A stretch of 15,999 nt of DNA from Hyphomicrobiales bacterium (GCA_016201085.1 JACQDO010000334.1:1-15999), one strand, 5' to 3'; shown: positions 1 through 7,894, numbered from the stretch's first letter. The notes: generated by a model from the letters alone, not told the origin. Program-made: numbers and translations.

Positions 1-943
1 TCATGTACATGATGTTGTAGTCGCCGTCGGCGACCATCACGTTCGACTTGACCACGTCGAGCGCCGAGCGCACGCGCAGATTGATCACCTTTTCGGCGAC
101 CGACTGCTTGAACACCTCGGTGGCCTTGGCGATGTCGCCGATTTCGTCGCCGTGCGTGGTGTAGGGCACGTCGACAATGCGGTCATTGGTCAGCTCGACC
201 AGTACGCCAGCCATCTTGCGCAAGGGCTTGGCGATCAGGAACGCGCCGAACACGGCCGAACCGATCAGCACCACAATGACGATGGCGCCGACGCCAAGAC
301 CGATGCGCTCGTTCCAGGCCATCTGCCGCGCGGCTTCGGCGGCGCTGGCGTTCATGCGTTCTTTAACGGCGTCGGCGATTTTATTGGCCTTCTCTTCCAT
401 CTGCGCGGCAAGCGGCAGCGTGCGCTCGCGAACGAGCTTGGTACCTTGCTCGTCGAGCGCCGCAAGGCGCTTGATCGCCTCGGCCGGCAATGACCCGTCT
501 TCTTTCCGGCCGGCTTCGAGCGCCAGCATTTCCGTCTTAAGTTTGATGAAGTCATTCGCGCCTGCCGCATACTGGTCTGCGAGACTATCGATTCCCTTCA
601 GCGTCTCGACGGTAGATGGGATGCTGACAAATCGAAGCGCCTCGTTGATATATTTGTTTATCGACTTGTGGCGATCGTTGGTGTAGGCCTTCGCCTTATT
701 CATATCATCGACCGAACGAGAAAGACGCAGATCGCGCACGCCGGTCTGCATACCGCGTATCGATGCTTTCACGTCCAATATATTTTGCACCAGGTTGGCC
801 CGGCGAACGACGTCATCGCTCGAGTTCCGCACCCATGCATTGCCAAACATCTGGGTCGCAAGCATGGCCGCCACCAGCAGCACGCCGAGGCCGGACATGA
901 TCGCGAGTTTTGTTCCGATGCGGATATTCGAAAGCTTGGGCAT
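1..943 (-). CDS. Methyl-accepting chemotaxis protein, N-terminal part (runs off the left edge)
   Basis: Membrane chemoreceptor that senses a periplasmic signal and controls CheA through CheW. About 314 codons are visible, from the start to the beginning of a cytoplasmic PAS-like segment. A hydrophobic segment lies at about residues 13-32, followed by a mostly helical periplasmic domain of about 180 residues of the four-helix-bundle type. A second membrane segment at about 212-236 (IGLGVGAIVIVVLIGSAVFG) leads into a HAMP domain with the PLRKMAGVLVELT start and the GDEIGDIAKA helix. The last visible residues, SNVMVADGDYNIMYM, resemble the PAS segment found in many rhizobial receptors. The methyl-accepting signalling domain must lie outside the window. 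The start is ATG at 943, with an AAGGAG ribosome site 7 bases upstream. It lies 100 bases downstream of cheW on the same strand, probably in one transcript. The ligand is unknown. Confidence 0.9.
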   Translation of the reverse strand, partial: MPKLSNIRIGTKLAIMSGLGVLLVAAMLATQMFGNAWVRNSSDDVVRRANLVQNILDVKASIRGMQTGVRDLRLSRSVDDMNKAKAYTNDRHKSINKYINEALRFVSIPSTVETLKGIDSLADQYAAGANDFIKLKTEMLALEAGRKEDGSLPAEAIKRLAALDEQGTKLVRERTLPLAAQMEEKANKIADAVKERMNASAAEAARQMAWNERIGLGVGAIVIVVLIGSAVFGAFLIAKPLRKMAGVLVELTNDRIVDVPYTTHGDEIGDIAKATEVFKQSVAEKVINLRVRSALDVVKSNVMVADGDYNIMYM

Positions 944-1043
944 TACTGCGCTCCTTGAAAAATTAGCTGGAGTGGATGGTTTGACAATCGCCCGGACGAG
1001 TTCCGACTTGTGCCGGTCGGCCCGCTAGCAACCGTATGCATGA

Positions 1044-1601
1044 TCAGTTCTTTGCCCCCGATGCGGCGGCGTCGACCTCTTGCACCGAGAGCAGATTGGG
1101 TAGATCGATCAGCGCGATCATCGTATTGTCTAAGCTGACAAGGCCGGACAGGAAGTCCGTGCTGGCGCCTTGCGCCGTGCGCGGTACCGGCTGAATCTGA
1201 CTGGCATCGACCGAGACGATGTCGAGCACACGGTCGCCGATCAAGCCGACCTGGCGGCCGTTAACCTGTACGATGATGACAATGTGCAGCGGTGTTGTCT
1301 CGGTCAGACCTTCGCCCAGCCGGCAGCGCAAATCGACAATCGGAACGATGGCGCCGCGCAGGTTGAGCACGCCACGCACGTATTCGGGTTGTCGCGGCAG
1401 ATGGGTGATGTCCGCCCAACCCTTGATCTCGCGCACCGCCATGATATCAACGCCGTACTGGTCGTCGCCGATAGCGAAGCTGATGAACTGACTCTGCACC
1501 GCCGCCGCCTCGCTGCGCGTGGCGTCGGCGATTATCCAATTGCTGGGATTTGATTGACTTGAAGAAGAGTTTGGCGACGTGGCTGATTGACTCATATACA
1601 T
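1044..1601 (-). CDS. cheW: CheW-type chemotaxis coupling protein
   Basis: Soluble adaptor that joins chemoreceptors to the histidine kinase CheA. The 185-residue protein has a Ser/Asn-rich leader of about 35 residues, then a full CheW fold starting at QFISFAIGDDQYGVDIMAVR. The typical VRGVLNLRGAIVPIVDLRCRLG block, where CheW proteins contact receptor and kinase, is intact. The C-terminal part (VSLDNTMIALIDLPNLL) is also normal. Two ATGs lie 6 bases apart at the start (1601 and 1595), and neither has a clear ribosome site: the GGAAGGGGA run is about 20 bases upstream, so the exact start is uncertain. The receptor gene follows 100 bases downstream. No cheA, cheY, cheR or cheB is present here, so this is either a satellite receptor/CheW pair or the edge of a larger cluster to the left. 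Confidence 0.93.
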   Translation of the reverse strand: MYMSQSATSPNSSSSQSNPSNWIIADATRSEAAAVQSQFISFAIGDDQYGVDIMAVREIKGWADITHLPRQPEYVRGVLNLRGAIVPIVDLRCRLGEGLTETTPLHIVIIVQVNGRQVGLIGDRVLDIVSVDASQIQPVPRTAQGASTDFLSGLVSLDNTMIALIDLPNLLSVQEVDAAASGAKN

Positions 1602-1733
1602 TTGCCGCGCTTCGTTCGCGGTCCCCTTCCAACGGTTATGTCATTGAGCGTCTCTCCCGGGCCTTCCGGAAAGCGCGCGGCGAGACCGAATGACCGTGCA
1701 GGTGGTAAGATTCAACTCCAACCAAATCAGCAG

Positions 1734-1747
1734 TCATAAATTTATGA
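1734..1747. promoter_or_regulatory. Perfect 14-bp palindrome upstream of cheW
   Basis: TCATAAATTTATGA is its own reverse complement. It lies about 133 bases upstream of the cheW start in an AT-rich region, so it could be an operator. No regulator is identified and the role is inference. Confidence 0.35.
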
Positions 1748-1761
1748 TAAAGTAGTGATGA

Positions 1762-1774
1762 CGGATTTAATCCG
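1762..1774. promoter_or_regulatory. Inverted repeat CGGATT-T-AATCCG upstream of cheW
   Basis: Six-base perfect arms flank a single central base. It lies 14 bases from the neighbouring 14-bp palindrome. It is a possible protein-binding site; alternatively chance. Confidence 0.3.
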
Positions 1775-1905
1775 GACGATAAGTTGGGTCGTTAACATAG
1801 ATTGCGATCGCGCAAATCACGCCGATGCCGGAGACGGTCGTACGCCGCCCGCGGCGATGCCTGATCCGTCGCGCTAAGGGAAAATACGTAGCCAATCCCG
1901 TGCGC

Positions 1906-1963
1906 TAGCCGCGCGCCGCCGGCTGGCATTAGCCGCGCGCCGCCGGCTGGCATTAGCCGCGCG
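1906..1963. repeat. Tandem repeat, 24-bp unit, about 2.4 copies
   Basis: Two identical 24-bp units (1906-1929 and 1930-1953) begin TAGCCGCGCG on the plus strand and are followed by a third partial copy (1954-1963). The third copy is the stop codon and last codons of the CBS-domain gene. Read on the minus strand, each unit brings an in-frame stop (TAA, TAA, then TAG) because 24 is a multiple of 3. It looks like a local duplication of the gene's 3' end. The GC-rich unit is partly self-complementary (GCCG/CGGC), so it might also act as a transcript-end structure. Confidence 0.8.
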
Positions 1964-2381
1964 GCGCGCTCTGCTTGAGCGCACGCATCACGTCGCCGCG
2001 CGAGATCATGCCCAGCATCTGCCGGTTCGGGCCGAGCACCGGAAAGCTACGGATCTTGAGGTTGACCATCAGTTGCAGCACGCGGGTCAACGGCGTCGCC
2101 GGTTCGACATGCACCACTGCTTCGGTCATCACGTCGCCGACCGTGCGTTTCATCAGTTCGTCATAACGCGGGACCATCTGGCCGGTCGTGAAGGCGAAAA
2201 TGCGCAGGAAATCGAATTTGGTCACGATCCCCAGTATGGCCCCATCTTCGACGACCGGAAACGCATCGAAATCATGCCGCTTAAACAATGTTTCCACCTC
2301 GGCCATGCTGCATTGGCGCGTCACGCTGTTGACCGCCGGCGTCATGAACTGACCGACTGTCGATTCAAGAAAGCGATACAT
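1953..2381 (-). CDS. Small two-CBS-domain protein
   Basis: A 142-residue protein consisting only of a pair of CBS domains (a Bateman module), which usually binds adenosine nucleotides. CBS1 covers about residues 10-65 (VGQFMTPAVNSVTR, then DAFPVVEDGAILGIVTKFD). CBS2 covers about 80-138 (VGDVMTEAVVHVEPATPL, then RSFPVLGPNRQMLGMISRGD). No enzyme or membrane domain is attached, so it probably acts as a separate nucleotide-sensing regulator; its partner is unknown. I prefer ATG at 2381 over the TTG nine bases upstream, because AAAGGGA sits at a normal distance from the ATG but touches the TTG. The gene is divergent from the BA14K-like gene. Its 3' end is duplicated in the tandem repeat. Confidence 0.88.
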   Translation of the reverse strand: MYRFLESTVGQFMTPAVNSVTRQCSMAEVETLFKRHDFDAFPVVEDGAILGIVTKFDFLRIFAFTTGQMVPRYDELMKRTVGDVMTEAVVHVEPATPLTRVLQLMVNLKIRSFPVLGPNRQMLGMISRGDVMRALKQSAPRG

Positions 2382-2602
2382 GATCGGCAATCCCTTTCAT
2401 TTACCTCTTCGCGGGTCGCTTGGACGACACAAATCGCTCAACGGCCGCTGCATTGACCTGCTGCGGCGGTTATAGTGGCGCGGGCTGTCTAGCACGGCCA
2501 TGTCCCGTTCGTCATGGCCGCGCATCCGGCTGCGGAAAGACCGTGCGCCTGGGAGTTCCTCGGCGCCTGCAACCGATCGGGCAAGTCCGGCGTTGGCACC
2601 GC

Positions 2603-2630
2603 GGCCAAGTCAGTGTGGCCAAGTCACTGC
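2603..2630. repeat. Imperfect 14-bp direct repeat
   Basis: Two adjacent 14-base copies, GGCCAAGTCAGTGT and GGCCAAGTCACTGC, differ at two or three positions. They lie 26 bases upstream of the BA14K-like gene, inside its probable leader or promoter region. A CAGTG/CACTG stem is also possible here. The role is unknown. Confidence 0.5.
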
Positions 2631-2655
2631 GGTCATATCACTCGGAGGCCGAACG

Positions 2656-2997
2656 ATGGCGCGTCTTGGCTATCTTGCCGTCCTGATGGTCGTGTTTGGC
2701 AGCGTGGTTTTTGGACTGGACTGGCAGTCGGCGCCGATGTCGCCAATGCCGGACAGCGGACGCCTGGCGCAGCCGGTGGTGAAGCCAGCAACGCCACCGG
2801 TTCCGATCAACCAGCCGGCCCCGCCGGTGCCGGCACTTATTGAAGCGCCTGCGCCGCCCGCGGCAGCCGTAAACGCCCAGCCGGCACCGCAGATCGCCTG
2901 CAATGTCAGCGCCTGCGCCAGGGCCTACCGCTCATTCCTGGCGGCGGATTGCAGCTACCAGCCGACCGGCGGTCCGCGCCGGCGATGCACCAAGTAA
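2656..2997 (+). CDS. Small secreted Pro-rich protein, BA14K-like C-terminus
   Basis: A 113-residue protein with three parts: a hydrophobic N-terminal segment (residues 5-20, a signal peptide or membrane anchor), a Pro/Ala-rich linker (about 28-78, with repeated APPVPA-like elements), and a Cys-containing tail from residue 82. The tail (CNVSACARAYRSF, then DCSYQP and GPRRRC) resembles the BA14K family of rhizobial and Brucella envelope proteins by the YRSF-x-D-x-x-YQP-x-x-GPRR-C pattern. Cys82, Cys87, Cys99 and Cys111 could form two disulfides in the periplasm. ATG at 2656 is chosen because GGAGG lies 7 bases upstream and the hydrophobic segment starts just after it; in-frame upstream starts would bury it. 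The function is unknown. The BA14K assignment is by eye and moderately sure. Confidence 0.8.
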   Translation: MARLGYLAVLMVVFGSVVFGLDWQSAPMSPMPDSGRLAQPVVKPATPPVPINQPAPPVPALIEAPAPPAAAVNAQPAPQIACNVSACARAYRSFLAADCSYQPTGGPRRRCTK

Positions 2998-3108
2998 TCA
3001 AGTAATAACGACTGGAACAACATAAGCGCGAATATCTGTGAAGTTCGCCTGATAGGATGTTCGGGCCGAACCGTGAAAAGAAGACTTAATTTAAATTGAG
3101 ACATTTAT

Positions 3109-3127
3109 TAGCGATAAATTATCGCTA
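3109..3127. promoter_or_regulatory. Perfect palindrome upstream of the GGDEF/EAL gene
   Basis: TAGCGATAA and TTATCGCTA are perfect 9-base arms around a single A, in an AT-rich leader 89 bases before the chosen start of the cyclic-di-GMP gene. It could be an operator or an RNA hairpin. It also argues against a TTG start at 3096, which would place it inside coding sequence. Confidence 0.45.
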
Positions 3128-3197
3128 CCTCTCACTAAGAACGTCAGATTATTCGCCATTAATTCGGTCGTATAGCAGTTATTGCATGCTTGCGCGC

Positions 3198-6100
3198 ATG
3201 AGCAATGTCTCCGCGCCGCTCAATAATGCCGAAAGCCTTGCAGGCCGGACAGCGCCCGAGTCAGCCGCGCAAGTCGCGGTGCATGCGGACGCCGCTCGCG
3301 CGCCGTGGTACTCGCGGCCGCTTCAATTGATCGTCGTCTGCGGCATCATCCTGATTGCCGTCGTCATGGCCGTGACGTGGAGCCTGCTGTCGAATCTTCG
3401 CGATCGCGACCTGACCGATCGAGAACACGATCTGTCGAGTCTTTCGCTGGTGCTCGCCGAACAGCTCGATCGCAGCTTCCAGTCGATCGACCTGATCCAG
3501 ACGGTCTTGGTCGAACGGATGCAAAATTTCGGAATTTCGTCGATAGCCGACCTTGAACAGCACATGTCGGGCTACGACACCTATCAACGCTTCAACGACC
3601 TCATCGGCGGTCTGCCGCATATCGACGCCATCATATTGACCGATGCCAATGGGAAACTGATCAACTTCTCCCGTACTTGGCCAATTCCCGATATCAACAG
3701 TCTCGATCAGGACCACACCGAGGCATTCAGATCCGATCCATACTTGATGACCCTTGTCAGCAAACCTCGGCACAGCCAAGCGACCGGAAACTGGGTGCTG
3801 CCGATCGCGCGCAAGGTTATCGGTCCGAACGGCAAGTTCCTGGGCGTAATCCTGGGTGTCATGGAGTTGAGGTATTTTGAAAACCTCTTCCAATCCATCA
3901 TGCCTGGCGAGGGCAGTTCGATTTCGCTCCACCTCAACGACGGCACCATATTGGCGCGCTATCCGCGCATCGAATCGGTCATCGGGCGTTCTTTCCCGGC
4001 CTCGCTTAACGCGCTCGGAATGCGCGATCGCGGAACGATCCGAATACGACAAGGGACAATGGATGGTAAGGATAGGATATTGGCCGCCCAGCGTCTGGCT
4101 CATTTCCCGCTCTATGTGACGGTTGGCGACGACATCTCGACCGCTCTCGCCAGTTGGAAACGCGGTGCCATGACCATGATCGGCGCGGCCCTTATCATCG
4201 GGCTCGTGATCGGCGGTGTCGTCGTGCTTTGCGTGTGGCGGGTCGGAAAAAACCTGCGTGAACACGATCTGCAACGCGACGTCGCCCTCAATCACATGTC
4301 GCAGGGCCTTTGCATGTTCGATGCCAAGCAGCGGCTGATCGTCTGCAATGAGCGCTATGCCGACTTATACGGATTGAGCAAAGAGCAGACCAAGCCTGGG
4401 ACGACGCTGCGCGCCATTCTTGAATATCGAATCGCCGCTGGAAACGCGCCGGAAGACCATGAGAAATACATTGCGGACCGGCTCGACGAAGTGGGGAAAA
4501 ATCAGCCCTACCAAGTCACCAATCGACTGGATAACGGCCGTTATATTTCCGTCGTCCACACGCCGATGGCCGACGGCGGCTGGGTGGCGACGCATGAGGA
4601 CGTCACCGAAGCAAGATACCGCGAGGGCTCTTTCCGCCTGCTTTTTGAGCGCAATCCGGTACCGATGTGGGTTTTTGATCGAGAGACCTTGCGCTTCCTC
4701 GCGGTCAACGATGCGGCTGTCGCGCATTATGGCTATAGCCGCGAGCAACTCATGGCGATGTCGGTTCTCGACGTCCGTCCAGCCGAGGATCGCGCCAAAT
4801 TTATTCAGCATCAACAAGCGCTACCAGATGATCAGATCAATCCCAATATCGTGCAACATCTCAGGTCGGATGGCAGCAAAATCGATGTGTCCATCTATTC
4901 ACGAACCTTGATGTATAGCGGCCATAAGGCACGAATGGTTGCGTTACACGATATTACTAAAATCAAGCTGACCGAAAGCGAACTCCGCCGCACCAAAAAA
5001 TTCCTCGATACGATCATCGAGCATGTTCCGCTTCCGATCGTCGTGAAGAACGTACCAAATTCGTCGCAAGACGCGCTCGACTGCCAATTCACCCTTGTCA
5101 ATCGAGCCTTTGAAGAGCTTACCGGCGACTTGCGGTCCAAGCTGATCGGTAAGTCGGCAAGCGAACTGTATACGAGGGAGCGGGCCGAGAGAATAGCGGA
5201 GTCCGATCGGGAAACGTTGGAATCGCGCGCGGCGGTACTGACTCTCGAACATCCTATTGTCACGGCCAGCAACGGTATTCGCCTGGTCGCGGCCAAGAAG
5301 GTCGCCATTCGCGACGACGACGGCAAGCCGCAGTATCTGCTGTCCCTGCTTGACGATGTGACCGAAAGGCGGCGCAGCGAACAGCGCATCGCGCATATGG
5401 CGCATTACGACAGCCTGACCGAACTGCCGAATCGGGCGGCCTTCAACGAGCGCTTCGCCGCCACGCTCGAGCGGGCTGCCGCAAACAACGAACAGTTCAG
5501 CGTTCTGAGCGTCGACTTCGATCACTTCAAGGAAGTCAACGACCTGTTCGGCCATTCGACCGGCGATGCATTGTTGCGCGAGGCGACGCGCCGTCTACAG
5601 GCGGCCGCCACCGGGGCTTTCCTCGCGCGCGTCGGCGGTGACGAATTCATGCTGATCGTCACGCATGGCACGCAACCGGCCGCCGCCGCGGCGCTGTCCG
5701 AACGCCTGCTGGCCGCCTTCGTCGACGAATTCGAGGTCGACGGCCGGCAGTTGCAGATCGGCCTGACGATCGGCGGCGCGGTCTATCCCAGGGACGGCAC
5801 CGATGCCAAGACGCTGATGGTCAATGCCGACACCGCGCTCTACCGCGCCAAGGCGGACATGCGCGGGTCGATTTTGTTCTTCGAGCCGTCAATGAGCATC
5901 CGGCTGGGCGAACGGCTGGCGTTGCAGGGCGCCTTGCGGACGGCGATCGCGCGCGGGGAACTGTTGCTGCATTATCAGCCGCAAGTGCGCATGAGCGGCG
6001 AGACCATCGGCTTCGAAGCCTTGCTGCGCTGGCAGCATCCGAGCCATGGCATGGTCTCTCCCGCGACCTTTATTCCGATTGCCGAAGAAAGCGGCCTCAT

Positions 6101-6695
6101 CGTCGCGATCGGCGAATGGGTGTTGCGCGAAGCCTGCCGCGAAGCGGCGTCCTGGCCGCACCCGCTGACCGTCGCGGTCAACATCTCTCCGATCCAGTTC
6201 CACCAAGGCGACCTGCCGAGTCTGGTGCATTCGATCCTGCTGGAAACCGGGCTTGCCGCGACGCGCCTCGAACTGGAAGTCACCGAAAACGTCTTGATCG
6301 ACGACTTCCCGCGCGCCGTCTCCATCCTGCGCCGGCTCAAAGCGCTCGGCGTGCAGATCGCATTGGACGATTTCGGCACCGGCTATTCGTCGCTGTCGTA
6401 TCTGCATTCGTTTGCCTTCGATCGCATCAAGATCGACCGCGCGTTCATCGGCGATCTCGATCACAACCGCCATTCCATGGTCATCGTCCGTGCGGTCATC
6501 GGCCTCGGTCACAGCCTCGACGTGCCGATCCTGGCGGAAGGCGTCGAGACCGAAATCCAGCATGCCATTCTGGTGCAGGAAGGCTGCGATGCCATGCAAG
6601 GTTATCTGACCGGCCGGCCGCAGCCGATCGCGAACTATGCCAAACTGATCGGCGCTGAAACGGCCGCGCGGGAAGATTACGCGCAAGTCGGTTAG
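3198..6695 (+). CDS. Membrane sensor with three PAS domains, GGDEF and EAL (cyclic-di-GMP turnover)
   Basis: Dual-domain cyclic-di-GMP enzyme of about 1165 residues. Order: membrane segment 42-61; periplasmic sensor of about 260 residues (Cache-like); membrane segment 325-347; PAS1 about 360-470; PAS2 474-590; PAS3 594-725; GGDEF 730-890; EAL 898-1150. The cyclase signature GGDEF is intact (813-817), and so is the phosphodiesterase core: FEALLRW (EAL at 940-942), VNISPIQF, LEVTENVL, DDFGTGYSSLSYL, KIDRAFI, AEGVET. Both activities are therefore possible. The product-inhibition site (RxxD before GGDEF) is missing: ATGA stands there. The start is uncertain: ATG 3198 or 3186, neither with a good ribosome site. 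TTG 3096 is disfavoured because a palindrome lies just after it. The PAS region is clearly less GC-rich than the GGDEF-EAL half. It would set motility or biofilm state in response to a periplasmic signal. Confidence 0.93.
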   Translation: MSNVSAPLNNAESLAGRTAPESAAQVAVHADAARAPWYSRPLQLIVVCGIILIAVVMAVTWSLLSNLRDRDLTDREHDLSSLSLVLAEQLDRSFQSIDLIQTVLVERMQNFGISSIADLEQHMSGYDTYQRFNDLIGGLPHIDAIILTDANGKLINFSRTWPIPDINSLDQDHTEAFRSDPYLMTLVSKPRHSQATGNWVLPIARKVIGPNGKFLGVILGVMELRYFENLFQSIMPGEGSSISLHLNDGTILARYPRIESVIGRSFPASLNALGMRDRGTIRIRQGTMDGKDRILAAQRLAHFPLYVTVGDDISTALASWKRGAMTMIGAALIIGLVIGGVVVLCVWRVGKNLREHDLQRDVALNHMSQGLCMFDAKQRLIVCNERYADLYGLSKEQTKPGTTLRAILEYRIAAGNAPEDHEKYIADRLDEVGKNQPYQVTNRLDNGRYISVVHTPMADGGWVATHEDVTEARYREGSFRLLFERNPVPMWVFDRETLRFLAVNDAAVAHYGYSREQLMAMSVLDVRPAEDRAKFIQHQQALPDDQINPNIVQHLRSDGSKIDVSIYSRTLMYSGHKARMVALHDITKIKLTESELRRTKKFLDTIIEHVPLPIVVKNVPNSSQDALDCQFTLVNRAFEELTGDLRSKLIGKSASELYTRERAERIAESDRETLESRAAVLTLEHPIVTASNGIRLVAAKKVAIRDDDGKPQYLLSLLDDVTERRRSEQRIAHMAHYDSLTELPNRAAFNERFAATLERAAANNEQFSVLSVDFDHFKEVNDLFGHSTGDALLREATRRLQAAATGAFLARVGGDEFMLIVTHGTQPAAAAALSERLLAAFVDEFEVDGRQLQIGLTIGGAVYPRDGTDAKTLMVNADTALYRAKADMRGSILFFEPSMSIRLGERLALQGALRTAIARGELLLHYQPQVRMSGETIGFEALLRWQHPSHGMVSPATFIPIAEESGLIVAIGEWVLREACREAASWPHPLTVAVNISPIQFHQGDLPSLVHSILLETGLAATRLELEVTENVLIDDFPRAVSILRRLKALGVQIALDDFGTGYSSLSYLHSFAFDRIKIDRAFIGDLDHNRHSMVIVRAVIGLGHSLDVPILAEGVETEIQHAILVQEGCDAMQGYLTGRPQPIANYAKLIGAETAAREDYAQVG

Positions 6696-6742
6696 ATATC
6701 TTTCCGCTTCGCTTTGGTGGTGCCGCGGTGTGTTGGCTTTGA

Positions 6743-7894
6743 TTATGCCTGCGCCGGCAAAGCGCGGCTGAGCGCTGGCACCCGTCGGATCGCCTGCTCA
6801 TAGCCGGCGATCACGCCGTCTACCATGGCATCGGCCGAGAACGCGGCGGCGACCTGCGCGCGAAGTTTCCGCGTGATCTCGACCATCGCATCCGGGTCGG
6901 CGAGGGCACTGGCGATCGCTGCGGCCAGCACGGTCACGTCGCCGGGAGGCACCAGTACAGGCGACAGCGGCCCGTAGATTTCCGGAATGCCGCCGACACT
7001 GGTGGTGATCAGCGGCTTGCCGGCGCTGGCCGCTTCCAGCACCACATAAGGTAGCGATTCCGCGCGCGACGGGATAACCATGATGCGGCCGAGCGCCATG
7101 GCCGCGCGCGCCGGCATCGGCGGCGCAAAGCGAATGAACCCGGTGAGCTCCGTGCGCGCCACCTGTGCGCTCAACGACGCCATGTCCGGGCCTTCGCCGA
7201 CCAGCGTCGCGGTCACATGCGCGCCGCCGCGGTGCAGGCTGGCAATGGCGTCGATCAACAGGTCGATGCCTTTCACCGGGCGGAACTCGCCGAGGAAAAC
7301 CAGATCGGTCGCATGATCTGCCAGCGTCACCGGCGCGAATTCGTTGCCGGCGACGCCGTTATGCACGACGCGCACCAGGCCCACGGGCTGGCCGATCTTG
7401 CCGTCGAAGATACGCGCGCTATAGGCGCTTTCGAACAGATAAAGGTCGCCGCGCCACATCAGCATTCGTTCGAGGGCCAGATAGGCCTTGCCGGTGAAGC
7501 TTGTGTGGTCGAGCAGCAGGCTGCCGCCATGCGGGGTGTAGGCGCGGATCGCGGGTTTTGCGGCGAGCGCAAGGCGCGCGAAGGCGCCACCCTTGGCGCC
7601 GTGGCCATGGATCACATCGGGCTCGGTTTTGCGCACGCGCTTGGTGATTTGCCAGGCAGCGGGCAAGTCCTGCGGGCCGAACGGGCGGTGAACTGGGGTC
7701 AGCGTGAGACCGAGCGCCAGTAGAGGCGCCAGCCCGGCAAAAATTTCGCGCGAACGGGCATTGCCGGTCGAGCTGTCGGCGACAATGCCGACCTGGTGGC
7801 CGCGCGCGATCTGACCGTGCACAAGATCGACAACATGGCGGAACAATCCGCCAATCGGCGCTCGTAGCACATGCAGGATTTTCAGGGAGCGCAT
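6743..7894 (-). CDS. Family 4 glycosyltransferase (GT-B fold)
   Basis: Transfers a sugar from a nucleotide sugar onto a surface polysaccharide or glycolipid, at the inner face of the membrane; donor and acceptor cannot be told. The 383 residues show both GT-B halves. The N-terminal acceptor domain has ILHVLRAPIGGLFRHVVDL. The C-terminal donor domain has LVFLGEFRPVKGIDLLIDAI, LVGEGPD, and the retaining-enzyme E-x7-E motif (Glu279 and Glu287 in PSRAESLPYVVLEA), followed by AGKPLITTSVGGIPE. ATG at 7894 has only a weak GGA upstream. The 65-aa gene ends 21 bases before it on the same strand, so the two are probably co-transcribed. It converges with the GGDEF/EAL gene across 47 bases in which I saw no clear terminator. 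No other polysaccharide gene is nearby. Confidence 0.92.
   Translation of the reverse strand: MRSLKILHVLRAPIGGLFRHVVDLVHGQIARGHQVGIVADSSTGNARSREIFAGLAPLLALGLTLTPVHRPFGPQDLPAAWQITKRVRKTEPDVIHGHGAKGGAFARLALAAKPAIRAYTPHGGSLLLDHTSFTGKAYLALERMLMWRGDLYLFESAYSARIFDGKIGQPVGLVRVVHNGVAGNEFAPVTLADHATDLVFLGEFRPVKGIDLLIDAIASLHRGGAHVTATLVGEGPDMASLSAQVARTELTGFIRFAPPMPARAAMALGRIMVIPSRAESLPYVVLEAASAGKPLITTSVGGIPEIYGPLSPVLVPPGDVTVLAAAIASALADPDAMVEITRKLRAQVAAAFSADAMVDGVIAGYEQAIRRVPALSRALPAQA

Larger units (their letters stand above)
1602..1952. other. Non-coding gap between the CBS-domain gene and cheW
   Basis: This 351-base stretch contains no convincing gene. It is the likely upstream region of cheW (minus strand). 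It holds two short perfect palindromes (1734-1747 and 1762-1774) and, at its left end as read from the CBS gene, most of a 24-bp tandem repeat (1906-1963). The bases around 1725-1800 are clearly more AT-rich than the flanking genes, as expected for a promoter region, but I could not fix a -35/-10 pair. Confidence 0.6.

Noticed and set aside
1906..1963. CRISPR-like or MITE reading of the 24-bp repeats
   Set aside because: The units are directly adjacent with no spacers, only two full copies exist, and the third copy is the end of a gene.
2453..2476. Sigma-70 promoter from TTGACC and TATAGT before the BA14K-like gene
   Set aside because: The spacing between the two hexamers is only 12 bases, too short for a normal promoter.
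2500..2655. Upstream in-frame extension of the BA14K-like protein
   Set aside because: GGAGG is correctly placed for ATG 2656, and the extension would bury the signal segment.
3096..3197. TTG start giving a 34-residue longer GGDEF/EAL protein
   Set aside because: The added residues cover an AT-rich leader with a perfect 19-bp palindrome and show no protein-like conservation signal; ATG at 3198 or 3186 is more plausible.
3261..4295. Long open frame (344 codons) on the minus strand
   Set aside because: It is opposite the membrane and sensor part of the GGDEF/EAL gene, has no recognisable domain and is rich in His, Asp and Arg as expected of a shadow frame in GC-rich DNA.
5889..6686. Open frame of 265 codons on the minus strand
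   Set aside because: It is antisense to the intact EAL domain.
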